Source: Plantago ovata (lineage: Eukaryota; Streptophyta; Magnoliopsida; Lamiales; Plantaginaceae). From it: DNA of 64,000 nt. Below the pieces are notes generated by a model. The model was not told where the DNA came from and made no database searches. It saw only the letters and a list, made by a program, of their open reading frames with translations. This document shows positions 1 to 10,415 of this stretch, piece by piece. How positions within the stretch are numbered: position 1 is the first letter of the stretch; every line of letters begins with the position of its first letter. Position numbers and translations under genes: made by a program. The DNA lies in contig CM051458.1 in the NCBI GenBank assembly GCA_028274465.1, positions 31,508,692-31,572,691 on the forward strand, in the 5' to 3' direction.

Positions 1-1396
1 AGTGGCGAATTGATCATCATTGATCAGCAAACGACTTCTTTCAGCATCTCCTTCATCATGAACAAGAGAAGGAGGAGGAATTGTAACCACTGGGGGTTCA
101 ACTTTCTTGGTCAGTTCTTCTTCGTTTGCTGAAAAATTGAAGAGATCTTATTCGTCATCAGATTCATCAAGGCCAACAAACCTTGGTTCCTAAATCTGTA
201 GCTTCAATCACTTTAGGTTGAGTGGTTGCTGACGGCAACTCTTTAGACTCAACAACTGGAGTTTCACCAGCAGTAAGTGGAAGGGAGGGGACTTCCGTGT
301 TCTTCACTCCTGAAGATTGAGCAATGTCTAGATTCTGCGTATGCCTTGCATGAATCTGTAGACTGTTTTGAAGTGGTCTTTGATAATCTTCATCCATTTC
401 ATCATCATCAAGGTTTTGTTCAGTGACCTTGGCATCGAGTAGAGTTAACTCGGCATCAGAAAGCTTGTTTTTGCCTAATTTCATTTCAGCACGCTTTCTG
501 GCGTACTCTTCTTCAGTTTCAGCAACTTGTTCAGTTGCTTGAGTACTTGTCTCAGCAGGAGCAGGAGTGGATTCTTGATGCTGACTTGTAGTGTGATCAG
601 CTTGCTGATTTTTAGTATCATGATGTTCAGTCTCAGCAACTGTTAGTTTAAGTCCACCAGCATCAGGACTAGGACCTTGATTATCATCATCATCATCCTT
701 TTTGTCCTTGGAATCTTTTCCTTCATCATCACTTGGATCTTTGGGGATATTTTCATCCTCTTCTTCTTCATCATCGTCCGTCAGTATGACCAACTCAAGA
801 TGTTTGTACATTGCTGCACTTGTAACTTCCTCTTCCTCATTGATTTTGTGGGGATCAGCCACCACGGGTATAAAGGAACCCTTGAGCATCACAGCTTGTT
901 CAACTGGAGAGGCACTCTTGAATTTAGCTTTAATATTCTCTCTGATTAGAGCAATCAGACTAGAGCTCATGAGCTGAGAATATGTCAACTCTTCTGGAAG
1001 TATAGAATGCACAAATGTCTCGAGTTTCAGTAGAGAAAGTCTCTTTTTCTCGTTGGACAGATGAAGGTGAAGATCAGATAAATCCATCCTTCTGTACCTT
1101 TGCGAGTTGCTGACGGATTTAGCAACTCTGGTCAAGGTAGTTCTCTTGAAGTTTGAGTAAAGTTCCTCTAAACTTACTTCCAAATCTTCAGTGATGTGAA
1201 CCACTTCAGTGGTCTCCTTTTGAGCCTAAAAAGGAATAAAATTAAGTTCAGGATGGTTTTGGAAAATAGTTTTAGAGTCTAAAACTGGAACATGATTTAC
1301 CTGCTGAAGTTCAGCAAGCTCATGTTGCACGCTTTGTTGTGCTGGCACTATTTCGATTGCTTCAGGAGCTTGAGAAGCATCCTTGAATTTTTCATC
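1..1396 (-). pseudogene. extra ORF, 3' exons with a phase-0 intron, running off the window
   Basis: A 32-codon segment at 1301-1396 is bounded by AG on its upstream side (1397-1398) and GT on its downstream side (1299-1300). A 75-bp GT-AG gap (1226-1300) leads in the same phase into the reading at 1225-167. Joined this way the frame stays open for about 380 residues: a helical start (ITEDLEVSLEELYSNF), then very acidic Asp/Glu runs and Gln/Thr-rich VAET words. A stop lies at 167-169, yet the same frame is open again to position 1. The intron is inferred from splice consensus and phase only. Confidence 0.5.
938..1010. repeat. 73-bp direct repeat, copy 1
   Basis: It matches 1465-1537 over its whole length with one visible difference (A versus G near the end, TATAGAATGC versus TATAGAGTGC). 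This copy is in frame with the acidic 3' exon and encodes an LPEELTYSQLMSSS stretch. Confidence 0.85.
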
Positions 1397-1464
1397 CTGA
1401 AATAATTTTAAGTTAGATACAAGCACTAAGTTTTCAAACTTAGTTGAATTACCAAAAACTTCAT

Positions 1465-1537
1465 CTCTCTGATTAGAGCAATCAGACTAGAGCTCATGAG
1501 CTGAGAATATGTCAACTCTTCTGGAAGTATAGAGTGC
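1465..1537. repeat. 73-bp direct repeat, copy 2
   Basis: Second copy of the segment at 938-1010, displaced by 527 bases. Here it is read in a different frame and terminates the upstream ORF with a TAG, so it looks like inserted filler rather than original coding sequence. Confidence 0.85.
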
Positions 1538-2735
1538 CGCGTTTCTCAGATCAGCAGCAATATCACTTGCTGGTTCCAGAGTGTGGTCATCTAGATTATC
1601 TACAATGTAGATATCTGGGATTGGGGTAGGAATTTCGTTTCCACTGCTTTGTTGTCTTATCTCAGTAGATGTATCATCATTGAGTTGATTGTTGAAGGCT
1701 TTTGCAAACACTTGAACATTGTTGAAGGCTTCTGCAAGCACTTCATCAACATCTACTGGAGTGGCTTGTGTTTCAGCAACTCCTGGAGCATCATCCGAAA
1801 GATCATGGACAATTGGAACTGACTTACGAGCCAGTGTTTTCTTTCTTGGGTGGGTCTTTGTCCGTTTCTTCTTAGGGATGGGGTCAGCTGATGACGCTAC
1901 AGTTTGAGTGTCATCATCAGCTTTCCTCTTTTTATTCTTGGATTTTTCCAGTTCCTCTCCAGCAGCAGCATCTGCAGCAGTTGCATTTTCAGCAACGGTT
2001 GTTGTACACGTACCTTGTTGATCACCATCTACAACAGTTGCATCAACAACATTTGCAGCTGTTGGATGCTTGTCTTGCTGACTAGAACTTACAACATCTG
2101 CAGCTGTTGTATACCTTTCTTGCTGACCAATACTGACAACATTTGCAGCTGTTGTCTTCTTTGACTTCTTGTTAGCAGGCTTAGGTCCATTTTGCTTGTA
2201 GAAGGCTCTTCCCACATTGCATACTGATTTCTTAATCGGCAATGGGTTTCTCAGCTGAATCCTGAAGTGTTCAAGGATATAGCATATTTTTAGTCCATAC
2301 ATGACTTGGAAGGTAGGTGAGACTTTGTTGTCTTCAACCTTTACCTTAAATTTAGTAACACAATCAACAAGTCTGTTGAAAATGTACTTAGCCCAGTTGA
2401 GCTCAGTTTTGTTCTCATGTATATGCATCAGCAATGGCCACCTTCTCAAGCCTACTTGGTCAATTCCTCCAACTTGGGAGTCTAAGACTTTGATGAGTAG
2501 CAGAGCTACTAGACCAAGTGAATAGCAGAGATGCTTCCTCTTTACGTGCTTTGTCCAAGTCACGGGAGCAATCTCTCCTTTCTTCATTCTTTAATTTCTG
2601 ACATCACTGTAGAAGGATTCAATTTCTTCATCAGTGGCAGTGATGTCATCTTCAGTTCCAGTAGTTGGAATCTGAAAGATGTTGGCTAAATCAATCCATT
2701 TCAGGATGATTTGCACACCTTGACCTGTGGTAGAA
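1487..2735 (-). pseudogene. extra ORF, middle part
   Basis: It continues the N-terminal part after a frameshift; a stop near 2590 separates it from the 366-residue open stretch at 1487-2587. The first 150 residues look globular (HLCYSLGLVALLLIKVLD, ELNWAKYIFNRLVD). The rest is low complexity: three or four copies of a TAADVVS/QQ motif, a basic KKKRTKTHPRKK segment that could be a nuclear localisation signal, and acidic tails. The frame runs into a stop inside the 73-bp duplicated segment at 1465-1537. Confidence 0.6.
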
Positions 2736-2736
2736 A

Positions 2737-3141
2737 TCACTTTTTCAGTGACTCCTTGTCCATCGTATGAGTTTGGATTTCTGCATTGTTGTAGAATTCC
2801 ATGGCATCTAACATACTCACTTTCTTAGGGCGAGCAGTTATGAAGAAAAGAAGGCCTTGTTGATTTATCAAATTTAGTGCCTCTTCATTTTCTTCATCTA
2901 AATCTTGTTCATAGAAGTATCTTATATACTTCTCTTTGGCAAATCCGCCGCATTGCATCATCTGTTCACACTTTGCAGTGTCAAGATATGCAGGCGGCAC
3001 GGGTCTCTCCATTATACGGTCGTTTTTCAACACAATTTTCACTGTGTTGGTTGCCGGAGTTACAACCGGAGTAATGCTTTTCCCAGCACTATCAGCTTTC
3101 GATGACTTTGAGGTCTTGGAGGACTGTCTCTTTGGAGCCAT
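2737..3141 (-). pseudogene. extra ORF downstream of copia pol, N-terminal part
   Basis: A 134-residue reading begins MAPKRQSSKTSKSSK (basic, Ser-rich) and continues into a folded-looking region with PPAYLDTAKCEQMM, YEQDLDEENEEAL and FFITARPKK. It occupies the env-like position of Sireviruses. No signal peptide or membrane segment is seen, so it is not evidently an envelope protein. A frame break at 2737 separates it from the next part, whose sequence (GQGVQIILKWIDLANIF) resumes at once in another frame. Function unknown; similar post-pol ORFs are common in plant retroelements. Confidence 0.6.
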
Positions 3142-3274
3142 TTCTTATATAGCGGTAGAAATGTACGAAAAAGATTAACTTGCTTTTTGACCGGAGGTAC
3201 AGTGAATTCAGGGCACAGGCTATAAAATTTGCAGAGAAAGGAAATGTGAGTTAAAGGTCTTTCTCTAACTCTTT

Positions 3275-3285
3275 GTTTATATAGT
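3275..3285 (-). promoter_or_regulatory. candidate TATA box of the post-pol ORF
   Basis: The minus strand reads ACTATATAAAC about 135 bases upstream of the ATG at 3141. The ATG itself has the favourable context AGAAATGGC. This could give the extra ORF its own transcript. It is a sequence match only. Confidence 0.4.
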
Positions 3286-3675
3286 ATCTCTGGTGTGCAA
3301 GAAGCTCAAACGGTTTTGAGTTCTCAGCAAGGGTAAAACGGAGACTCAATATGTGTTAGTGGAGCCTTTGCATTAAATGCGTAGTGGTCCACTAACAAAA
3401 ACCGTCAGAGCACAATTTCTCTTTGTAATATTAACCGTCAGATCAAAAACTACTTTAAATCAATGGCCACGATTGTGTTTCATGTAATGATTAACAACGA
3501 GTTTATCTGTGCCATGATTAACGTCACAAATTGATTTTACCTTGATTTACGGGATTTGATTCTTTTTACCGCAGCGCTAATTGCTTGCTGAAGTAAATAA
3601 GAATCTTTTCAGCGAATTTGGAAAAATTTGACTTTGGCACTTACCTTTTTAGGTAACAAGCCTTGTATTTGCTGG

Positions 3676-3689
3676 AAGTTCCCCCTTAA
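3676..3689 (-). other. polypurine-tract-like run
   Basis: The minus strand reads TTAAGGGGGAACTT here, a G-rich purine run downstream of pol of the kind used to prime plus-strand synthesis in LTR retroelements. It lies upstream of the extra ORF rather than next to a visible LTR. It may be an internal PPT copy, which Sireviruses are known to carry, or the real boundary of a very long LTR. Confidence 0.4.
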
Positions 3690-3726
3690 TCAAATATCTC
3701 ACATTTCTTTAAGTTAAAAGACATTT

Positions 3727-4095
3727 CTGAGTTCCCGTCTCAGTAAATTTTTTTTTTATCTTGAGATATCCTTTGGCAAAATCTGAGAAGTGTGTTTGCT
3801 CTTTGCTTGAGTTCCCGTCTCAGGTTTTTCCTTTGATACTTGAATACCTGTTTCAGTATCTTTGATTGTCTGAATGCCCGTTTCAGCAATCCTTAAGGTT
3901 TTTCTCTTACTCAGTGCCCGTCTCAGCAAGTGATCAAGTTTCCTAACAAATACCCATTTTGAAGGAATTACTTGCTGAATGCCTGTTTCAGCAATCATGT
4001 AGTGAACAATCATTTCTTTTTAGAAGAAATCAGTTGAAGGAGCTTTTATACAAGTAAGCATACTTTGGCTTGCTGAATGCTTGTTTCAGCAATCT
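3727..4095 (-). repeat. array of about seven hairpin-forming 25-bp repeats
   Basis: Between pol and the extra ORF the plus strand repeats a unit of the form (TTGC)TGA-ATGCCYGTT-TCA(GCAA). Copies lie near 3730, 3810, 3842, 3870, 3908, 3971 and 4069. The last two have perfect arms TTGCTGA and TCAGCAA around a 9-10 base loop; the earlier ones have shorter arms such as TGAG and CTCA. Read on the minus strand it encodes repeated ETGIQ words, but there is no sign that it is translated. Confidence 0.8.
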
Positions 4096-4112
4096 GCCAA
4101 TTGTATCCCTTA

Positions 4113-5270
4113 CTATTGAGGTAATTCAATCAATCCAAGGTTATACCTTAGCATTGCGAATCTATTATCTGGTAGGGGCTTGGTAAAGATGTCAGCAAGT
4201 TGATCATCAGTGCCTACTTTCACAACCTCAATGTCTCCTTTTTCCACATGATCTCTAATGAAATGATGTATGATATCAATGTGCTTTGTCCTTGAGTGGA
4301 ACTTAGGATTTTGCGTGATAGCAATAGCACTTGTATTCGCACAAAAGATTGGTGTTTTCTTTGCAGAAATACCATAATCTCTTAATTGTTGCTGAATCCA
4401 TCGGATTTGAGCTGTGCAACAACCAGCCGCAATGTACTCAGATTCAGTAGATGAATTGGCAACACATGTTTGCTTCTTGCTGAACCATGATATTAATCTA
4501 GTACCTAGAAACTGACAAGTTCCAGAAGTACTTTTTCTATTAAGAGTTGATCCTCCATGATCAGCATCAGAATAACCAACCAATTCAAGTCCAGAATCTT
4601 TAGGATACCATAATCCAACATTGACTGTACCTTTGACATATTTCAGTATCTTAAGTGCCTTTTTGTAGTGTGATTCTCTTGGATCAGATTGGAATCTTGC
4701 ACACACACAAACAGCATACTGAATGTCAGGTCTACTTGCTGTTAAATACAACAAGGAACCAATGAGCTTCCTATACTTGTGTTCTTCAACACATTTATCT
4801 TCTTTAGTATAGCCCAATTTGGTACTAACACTCATAGGGATCTTTTCAGGTTTTTCTTCCTCTTTGATCCTAAACTTTATGAGCATTTCCTTCGCATACT
4901 TTGCTTGATTTATGAATATTCCATCCTTGAGTTGCTTGACTTGCAATCCTAGGAAATAATTCAATTTACCCATCATACTCATTTCAAACTTGTTTGTCAT
5001 GAGTTTGGCAAAATCATCACAAAGTTGCTTGTCCTTAGATCCAAATATTATGTCATCCATAGAAATCTGAACTAAGAGTATTTTACCATCATGGTTCATG
5101 GTAAACAAAGTTTTGTTAACTTCACCTTTCTTGAAACCATTATCCAGCAAGAACTTAGCTAAGGTATCATACCAAGCTCTTGGTGCTTGCTTTAGACCAT
5201 GTACAACTTTCTGAAGCTTGTATACCATCTTGATTTCTGAGGGAAGTTCAAAGCCAGGGGGTTGTTCCAA
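4113..5270 (-). pseudogene. copia pol: RT C-terminal half and RNase H
   Basis: Begins with EQPPGFE and runs 385 residues without a stop. The RT catalytic site is SMDDIIFGS, with Met where most copia elements have Tyr-Val. RNase H motifs follow: SRPDIQYAV, GYSDADHGG, KSTSG, STESEYIA and DIFTKPL near the C terminus. This is the longest intact piece of the copy. Together with the preceding ORF it would make a complete RT if the single stop at 5277 were absent. Confidence 0.9.
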
Positions 5271-5276
5271 GTAGAC

Positions 5277-6224
5277 TTATTCAGCAAGTTCACCATTTAA
5301 GAATGCACTTTTAACATCCATTTGATAAACAATGAAGTCATTGTGAGCAGCAAAGGCTAAGAAAAGTCTAATTGCATCCAATCTTGCAACTGGTGCATAA
5401 GACTCATCATAGTCCAAACCTTCAGTCTGACAGTAACCTTGAGCAACTAAACGTGCTTTGTTCCTTGTTACTTCACCAGACTCATTTAGCTTGTTTCTGA
5501 ACACCCACTTTGTACCAATAGCTTTCTTGTCTTCAGCAAGAGGTACAAGTTTCCACACTTTGTTCCTTTCAAATTGATCCAGTTCTTCTTGCATTGCCTT
5601 GATCCATTCAGAATGCTTTAAAGCTTCTTCTATGGTCTTAGGTTCAATTTCTGAAACAAAGAAAGAGAACAAAGCTTCTACTTCTACGACATTTGCTTCT
5701 TCAGCAATTCCATGTGTAGCAGATACTTTGGATCTAGTCACTTGGCGTTTGTCAATATTACCAATCATATCCGTAGATGGATGATCTCTAATCCATTTAT
5801 TAATAGGTTTTCTGCTCTTTGGATCTGGATAAGTTTGCTCATCATCATGTGACTCTTCAGCATATACTTGGTCAGTATTACTGGTATTTTGTTGTGTCTC
5901 TGCTGAGATCGGTTTATCAGCAACTGCTTGTTCAGCATTGCTAGATTGTGGTAACTCATCAACAGACACAGGAAATTGCATAGTTTCAGCAACATCTGGA
6001 GCAACTGTGTCTTTTGCTGGAAATTCTTTGTCATGAACTATATTTATCTTGTCATGATTTGGGGGAGGAGAGTCATTGTCAGAATCATCATTTAGTTCAA
6101 TTGACTTGATTTGCCTAGCATCAGATTCAGTTCTTTGCTCGCGTATGAGTAGCTTCTTCATACAATCTGATATTTCTTCTTCAGCAGGCACTCCTTGTGA
6201 CTTTTCGTAGAATACAACATGCAC
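5277..6224 (-). pseudogene. copia pol: integrase-RT linker and RT N-terminal half
   Basis: The first part is an acidic linker with several AET and AEE words. The RT starts at about the [16 protein letters not shown] block and runs through [25 protein letters not shown] and [14 protein letters not shown], which are standard copia RT motifs. The frame stops at 5277-5279, where a TAA stands in the position usually occupied by a Glu codon. The next ORF, at 5270, continues in the same frame, so this is a single nonsense change rather than a frameshift. Confidence 0.85.
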
Positions 6225-6316
6225 TAATACTTCGATCTTTTGTGCTTTTTCTTGTAAACTCTATAAGCTGTACTATGCAAGGAGTAACCAAGAAATATCA
6301 CTTCGTCTTCCTTTGG

Positions 6317-7056
6317 TTAAAATGTTCTTAGGTATTCTCTACCATTGTTAAGAACAAAACACTTACAACCAAATACTCTTAGATGGGTGATGTTAGGAGG
6401 TCTTCCAACAAATAACTCATAAGGAGTTTTGTTGTATTCCTTAGTAATCAGACATCTATTTTGAGTGTAACAGGCGATATTAATCGCTTCAACCCAGTAA
6501 GCTTCACTTATTTCAGTGTCAGCAAGCATTGTTCTTGCAGCTTCTTTTATGGTGCGATTCTTCCTTTCAGCAACACTGTTTTGTTGTGGTGTCCTTACTG
6601 AGGATAACTGATGTTGTATGCCTTTTGAAGTGCAATACTCAGTTATGTACTGGTTTACAAACTCAGTACCATGGTCTGTTCTTATGACTTTTACCTTGTC
6701 ATTTTTCATGACTTCAAGCTTATTCAGCAAGTTAGGTATTTTAGTCCTTGTTTCAGACTTGTGCTTGATAAATACTACCCAAGTGAATCTTGAATAGTCA
6801 TCTACCACCACCAGACCATACTTCTTACTAGCATAGCTTGTTGAAGAAGATTCAAAAAAGTCCATGTGCAAGAGTTGTAAAGGTTTTGTAGTTGACGGTA
6901 CTGCCTTGTTGTTAAAAGAAGATTTGGTTTGCTTTCCTTGCTGACATGCATTGCAAACATCATCCTTCTTGAAAGTAACCTTAGGTAATCCAACTACAAG
7001 TGCCTTTTTAGACAGCTTATTCAGCGTATTGAAGTTTAGGTGACTTGTTCGTTTAT
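6317..7056 (-). pseudogene. copia integrase
   Basis: The HHCC zinc-binding region reads near 6950-7056 (SHLNFNTLNKLS followed by CNACQQGKQ). The catalytic core follows with the three acidic residues in context: LLHMDFFE, IRTDHGTEFVNQ and PQQNSVAERKNRTI. The usual core-to-C-terminal block with HLRVFGCKCFV is present before the frame breaks at about 6317. A continuation resembling the GYS-type segment follows in a different frame. At least two frameshifts make it non-functional. Confidence 0.85.
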
Positions 7057-7063
7057 GCCATAA

Positions 7064-7507
7064 TCATGCTTTTTCAGCAAGGCAATCGTGATCTGAGACA
7101 AGGCATTTTTCAACAATTGCTGAAGACCAATCTACAGTGTACAAACCTCCTGATCTTCTAGCAACCATAATAACCTTCTTTGTCTCAAAGTCTATAAGTT
7201 TACATTCATCACTTTTGATTTTGATGAAGTATCCTTTATCAGCAAATTGACTCATGCTGAAAAGGTTAAACTTAAGATTTTTGACATAAGGAACTCCCGA
7301 AACGGTATTGCATCCTAACTTCATGTTACCATAACCTTTTATAGTACCAGAGCCTCCACCAGCAAACCTTATTGTTGGACCTTTAGACCACCGTCTATAG
7401 TTTATAAGGTTATTCTTGTTGCCCGTCATGTGCTTTCCACAACCACTGTCAAAGTGCCAGATTGCATTGTTTGTCTCCGTGGCTGAAGTCTGCACAATCA
7501 AGAGCAA
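7064..7507 (-). pseudogene. copia aspartic protease and GAG-pre-integrase start
   Basis: The translation contains WHFDSGCGKHMTG, the copia form of the aspartic protease active site (DSG), followed by the glycine-rich flap-like segment and the YVKNLKFNLFSMSQ block that precedes the integrase zinc-binding region. The protease would release the gag and pol products. The ORF ends with a frame break near 7064, after which the GAG-pre-integrase reading continues in another frame. Confidence 0.8.
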
Positions 7508-7512
7508 ACAAG

Positions 7513-8127
7513 TTAATTATCCAATATTGGATGTCCATTAACATGTTCAAGAATGCGTCCAGTGGAAACCCAAGTCTTAAGTTTTTCAACTTTGACTTGT
7601 TTTCTACTTGTTGAGGAACTAGGAGGTTTTGAGCCGAACGACTTTTGATTCGTGCTGATCAAATCCACTTTCTGATGTGGTGTCTTGCTCGGTTGACCTT
7701 TTTGCTGAACATAATTTTCACTAAGTTCTTTTCTAGCAAGGTTCCTTCTAGCCCTAGCGTTTTGAGTCTTGTCAGAACTCTTAGGCTTGGTTTTGTTCAT
7801 CTCTTTGAAGTATCTTTGCTGGCTTTGCTTATACTCATGAAAAAGTTGACTTTGCTTGGTTTTGAAACCGAGTCCACTTTTTGGAGAATGCTGAGCTTTT
7901 GTCTCAGCAACCTTACTTGATTCAGGTTTGTCAGCAAAGGTCTTCTGATTACTTTTAGTAATCTTGCCTTTTGACTTAACAAATTGCTTTTCAGCAACTT
8001 GTTTGGCGGAATGCTTTACAACATCATTTTTCTTTACAGATTGCTTTTCAGCAACCTGTTTTCCTTTTAAAGTCTTGTTACTTTGTGTAGCAACACGAGC
8101 TTTACGGTCGTAGGTACTTGATTGCAT
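7513..8127 (-). pseudogene. copia gag-pol linker, basic low-complexity
   Basis: A 204-residue open stretch rich in Lys, Gln and Ser, with repeated VAEKQ-type words. It lies between the coiled-coil part of gag and the protease and overlaps the preceding ORF by about 60 bases in another frame. No catalytic motif is visible. It ends at a stop just before the protease reading, so the polyprotein is interrupted here. Confidence 0.6.
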
Positions 8128-9020
8128 TTTTCAGCAACCTTAGATTGACCAATCTGATAGAGTTCTGGTTGACCACTATCAGCTGCGCGTACAAAGGTAA
8201 TTGGTGATTTGTCTTTACTCAAGATTATTACGTCATCACCTTCATACGTTGCACCTAAACCTTCTTTCTGAGATGGATCTCTCAGATAAGGGTTTAGTTC
8301 AGTCAGCGTATTACTTGCATCAACATAAGATTTGAAATTGATTTTCATCTTTTTCATTTCTTGTATTTCAGCAAGTAACTTTAGAATTGAGGACTGATAT
8401 TCTTCTAATTCAATTGAAATCTGAGAATTCTTCTCTGTAGCTTCAGCAATCAACTTCTTGAGATGCAATATTTCAGCATCTTTCTTTTCTGTCTCTTCCT
8501 TCAGCAATACGTACTTTTCAGTAGTTTGCTTGGTCAGAGTTTCAGCATTCTGTAGTTTCTCTTGCTGTTTGCTCAGAGTTTTCTCAAATCTTTCGATTTC
8601 TCCTTGAATTTTGTCAAGGTCAATCTTATCTTCACTTTCTGAGTTAGAGTCAGAGGTAGGACTGTTTACTTGACCGGCCATGAGGCAGAATTCGTAGTTT
8701 GACACATCTGGATAAGCTTCCATAGCTATTCCACAAACTTCCTTGCAAATCTCTACGTCAAGAGTGGCTTCTTCATCTTCAGTGTCTGAGCTTTCTTCCT
8801 CACTGTCTTCGGAGCTGGTATCAATGCACAACGCATCAATTTTTGCTTGAAGCTTCTTCTTTTCTTTAGCAATAAAAGCCCTTTTGAACTTTTTCTTCTT
8901 TTCAGCAGATTTACCTTTCAGCAAAGGACAATTTGCTTTGAAGTGTCCAGGCTTTTTGCAGTAAAAGCAGAGATCATTTCCAACTGCTGGTTCTTCAGAG
9001 GAATTTGCTTGCTGAGCCTG
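8067..9020 (-). pseudogene. copia gag, CCHC zinc knuckle and coiled-coil region
   Basis: A CX2CX4HX4C zinc knuckle (CFYCKKPGHFKANC) is encoded at 8928-8969 and would bind genomic RNA. It is followed in frame by a Lys-rich run, an acidic stretch with many Glu/Asp/Ser, and about 120 residues of Glu/Lys/Leu heptad-like sequence that should form a coiled coil. The ORF stops at 8067. Long coiled-coil gag tails are known in Sireviruses. The codon pair GCT-GAA (Ala-Glu) is strikingly frequent here, as in the rest of the element. Confidence 0.75.
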
Positions 9021-9138
9021 CTTGTTCAGCGAGCTAGCCTCATTCTTGTATTTTGGTAGTTGTTACCAAGATGCTTTTTCAGCTTCTGTTTTGCTTTTTC
9101 GCCTTTCAAGTTCCTTACTGATGAATTTCTTCATGTTT

Positions 9139-9620
9139 TTAACAACTAAAACTTTTCATCAGCGGGTTCTTTATCATTCTTCTTTTCAGAAGATGACAGC
9201 TTTGCAGCAAGAGCAATGTTTTGCGATTTTTCAGCAAACACATTTTCTCTTTGCTTTGCTCGTAGTTGACAGTAGCAAGATGAGAGAACAACTCTGTAGG
9301 TGTGATGTTTGGCATTCCTTGATTGTAGTAAAAATTCTGAGTATGGATCCATTCTTGGTTCAGACTTCTGATACTGGTTTTCACCTTCTCAGAATCTGAG
9401 TAAAGATTTCCAACTCCTAAGGCAGCCATCTCACTTACTAGGGTTGTGAATCTAAAGTCCAAGTCTTCCAGTGACTCATTTGTACCTTGTTTAAAGTTCT
9501 GGAACTTTAAATTCAGCACTTTGAGTTTGTTTTCCTTGGTTTTGTCAGATCCAGCACAAAGATCTTGAACCATTTTCCAAGCTTCCTTAGCAGTTTTGCA
9601 CCCCACAGTTTGCACTTTGA
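9139..9620 (-). pseudogene. copia gag, N-terminal (UBN2-like) part
   Basis: The minus-strand reading contains the TAKEAWKMVQ and LKVLNLKFQNFK blocks typical of the copia gag UBN2-type domain, which forms the capsid shell. The frame changes near 9160-9350, where the reading continues through a Lys/Glu-rich stretch toward the zinc knuckle. The true N terminus is lost at the junction with Helitron sequence near 9620; the residues upstream of the YILWKIK stretch are not gag but antisense to helicase. Confidence 0.75.
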
Positions 9621-9621
9621 T

Positions 9622-10415
9622 TTTCCAGAGGATATACTTATTCGTAATGCATCGGATCCCGTTGTTGCAATAGTGAAAAGCACATATCTCTCCCTCATTG
9701 ACCATGTGGGTGACAGTACTTATTTCCAAGACACGACAATTCTTGCTCCGACTAATGAGATCGTTGAGTGTATCAACGACTACGTTATGTCATTGTTACC
9801 GGGTAAATATGAATAATTTTTGTGTTCGTATACAATGTTCAATTTTTGTTGTTGTCTAACTAATTAAGTTTTCTTTATTATATATTTTACCAGGTGATTC
9901 TGTTGAGTATATGAGTTCCGATAGCATTTCCCCTGATGAGCCAGATCATGTTAGGCGAGATGATGTATACTCAGTAGAGTTCTTGAATACCATAAGAGCT
10001 TCAGGTATGCTTCTTCGTAATATTGACCAAGCGGCTGAATTGTGCAATGACACGAGGTTGACTGTGGTTAATTTTGGTAAGCAAATCAAAGAGGCCAGGA
10101 TGATACATGGAAAGAATGCTGGAAATAGGGTATTCATTCCACGTATGATTTTGTCACCTTCAGATTCTACAAAATTCCCTATTAGATTCCAGCGAAGACA
10201 GTTCAGTATGTTATGCGATGACTATTAATAAGAGTCAAGGACATTCTCTTTCTAATGTTGGCATCTATCTTCCGAAGCCCGTCTTTAGTCACGGCCAGTT
10301 GTACGTTGCTTTCTCGAGAGTTACAACAAAGAAAGGTCTAAAAGTGTTAATAGTTGATGTAGATGAACAAGTGACTGGGACTACCACCAACGTCGTATAT
10401 AAGGAAGTTCATTGA
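9622..10415 (+). pseudogene. Helitron PIF1-like helicase, C-terminal remnant
   Basis: Conserved helicase blocks read in order: [73 protein letters not shown], and finally [21 protein letters not shown] and GLKVLIVD. The block INKSQG with SR is the helicase C-terminal motif region. A 91-bp GT-AG intron fits at 9803-9893 and joins LLPG to DSVEYMSSDSI in phase. Two lesions are visible: an in-frame deletion before MLLRNID, where roughly a dozen residues usually stand, and a one-base frameshift near 10208, just before the INKSQG block. Non-functional. Confidence 0.85.

Larger units (their letters stand above)
1..9620 (-). mobile_element. Ty1/copia retrotransposon, Sirevirus-like, decayed and truncated
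   Basis: On the minus strand the order from high to low coordinate is gag, CCHC knuckle, coiled coil, protease, integrase, RT, RNase H. Integrase before RT is the Ty1/copia order. Below pol lie a repeat-filled spacer and a further ORF that runs to the window edge; a long gag with coiled coil and a post-pol ORF are features of the Sirevirus (SIRE/Maximus) lineage. Reading frames are broken by stops and frameshifts, so the copy is dead as coding DNA. The 5' LTR and the start of gag are missing: the sequence switches to Helitron helicase at about 9620. No 3' LTR is recognisable before position 1. The lineage assignment is inference from architecture. Confidence 0.85.

Noticed and set aside
3727..4095. 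CRISPR-like array
   Set aside because: Plant nuclear context, imperfect repeats, spacers of irregular length; a hairpin repeat inside a retroelement explains it better.
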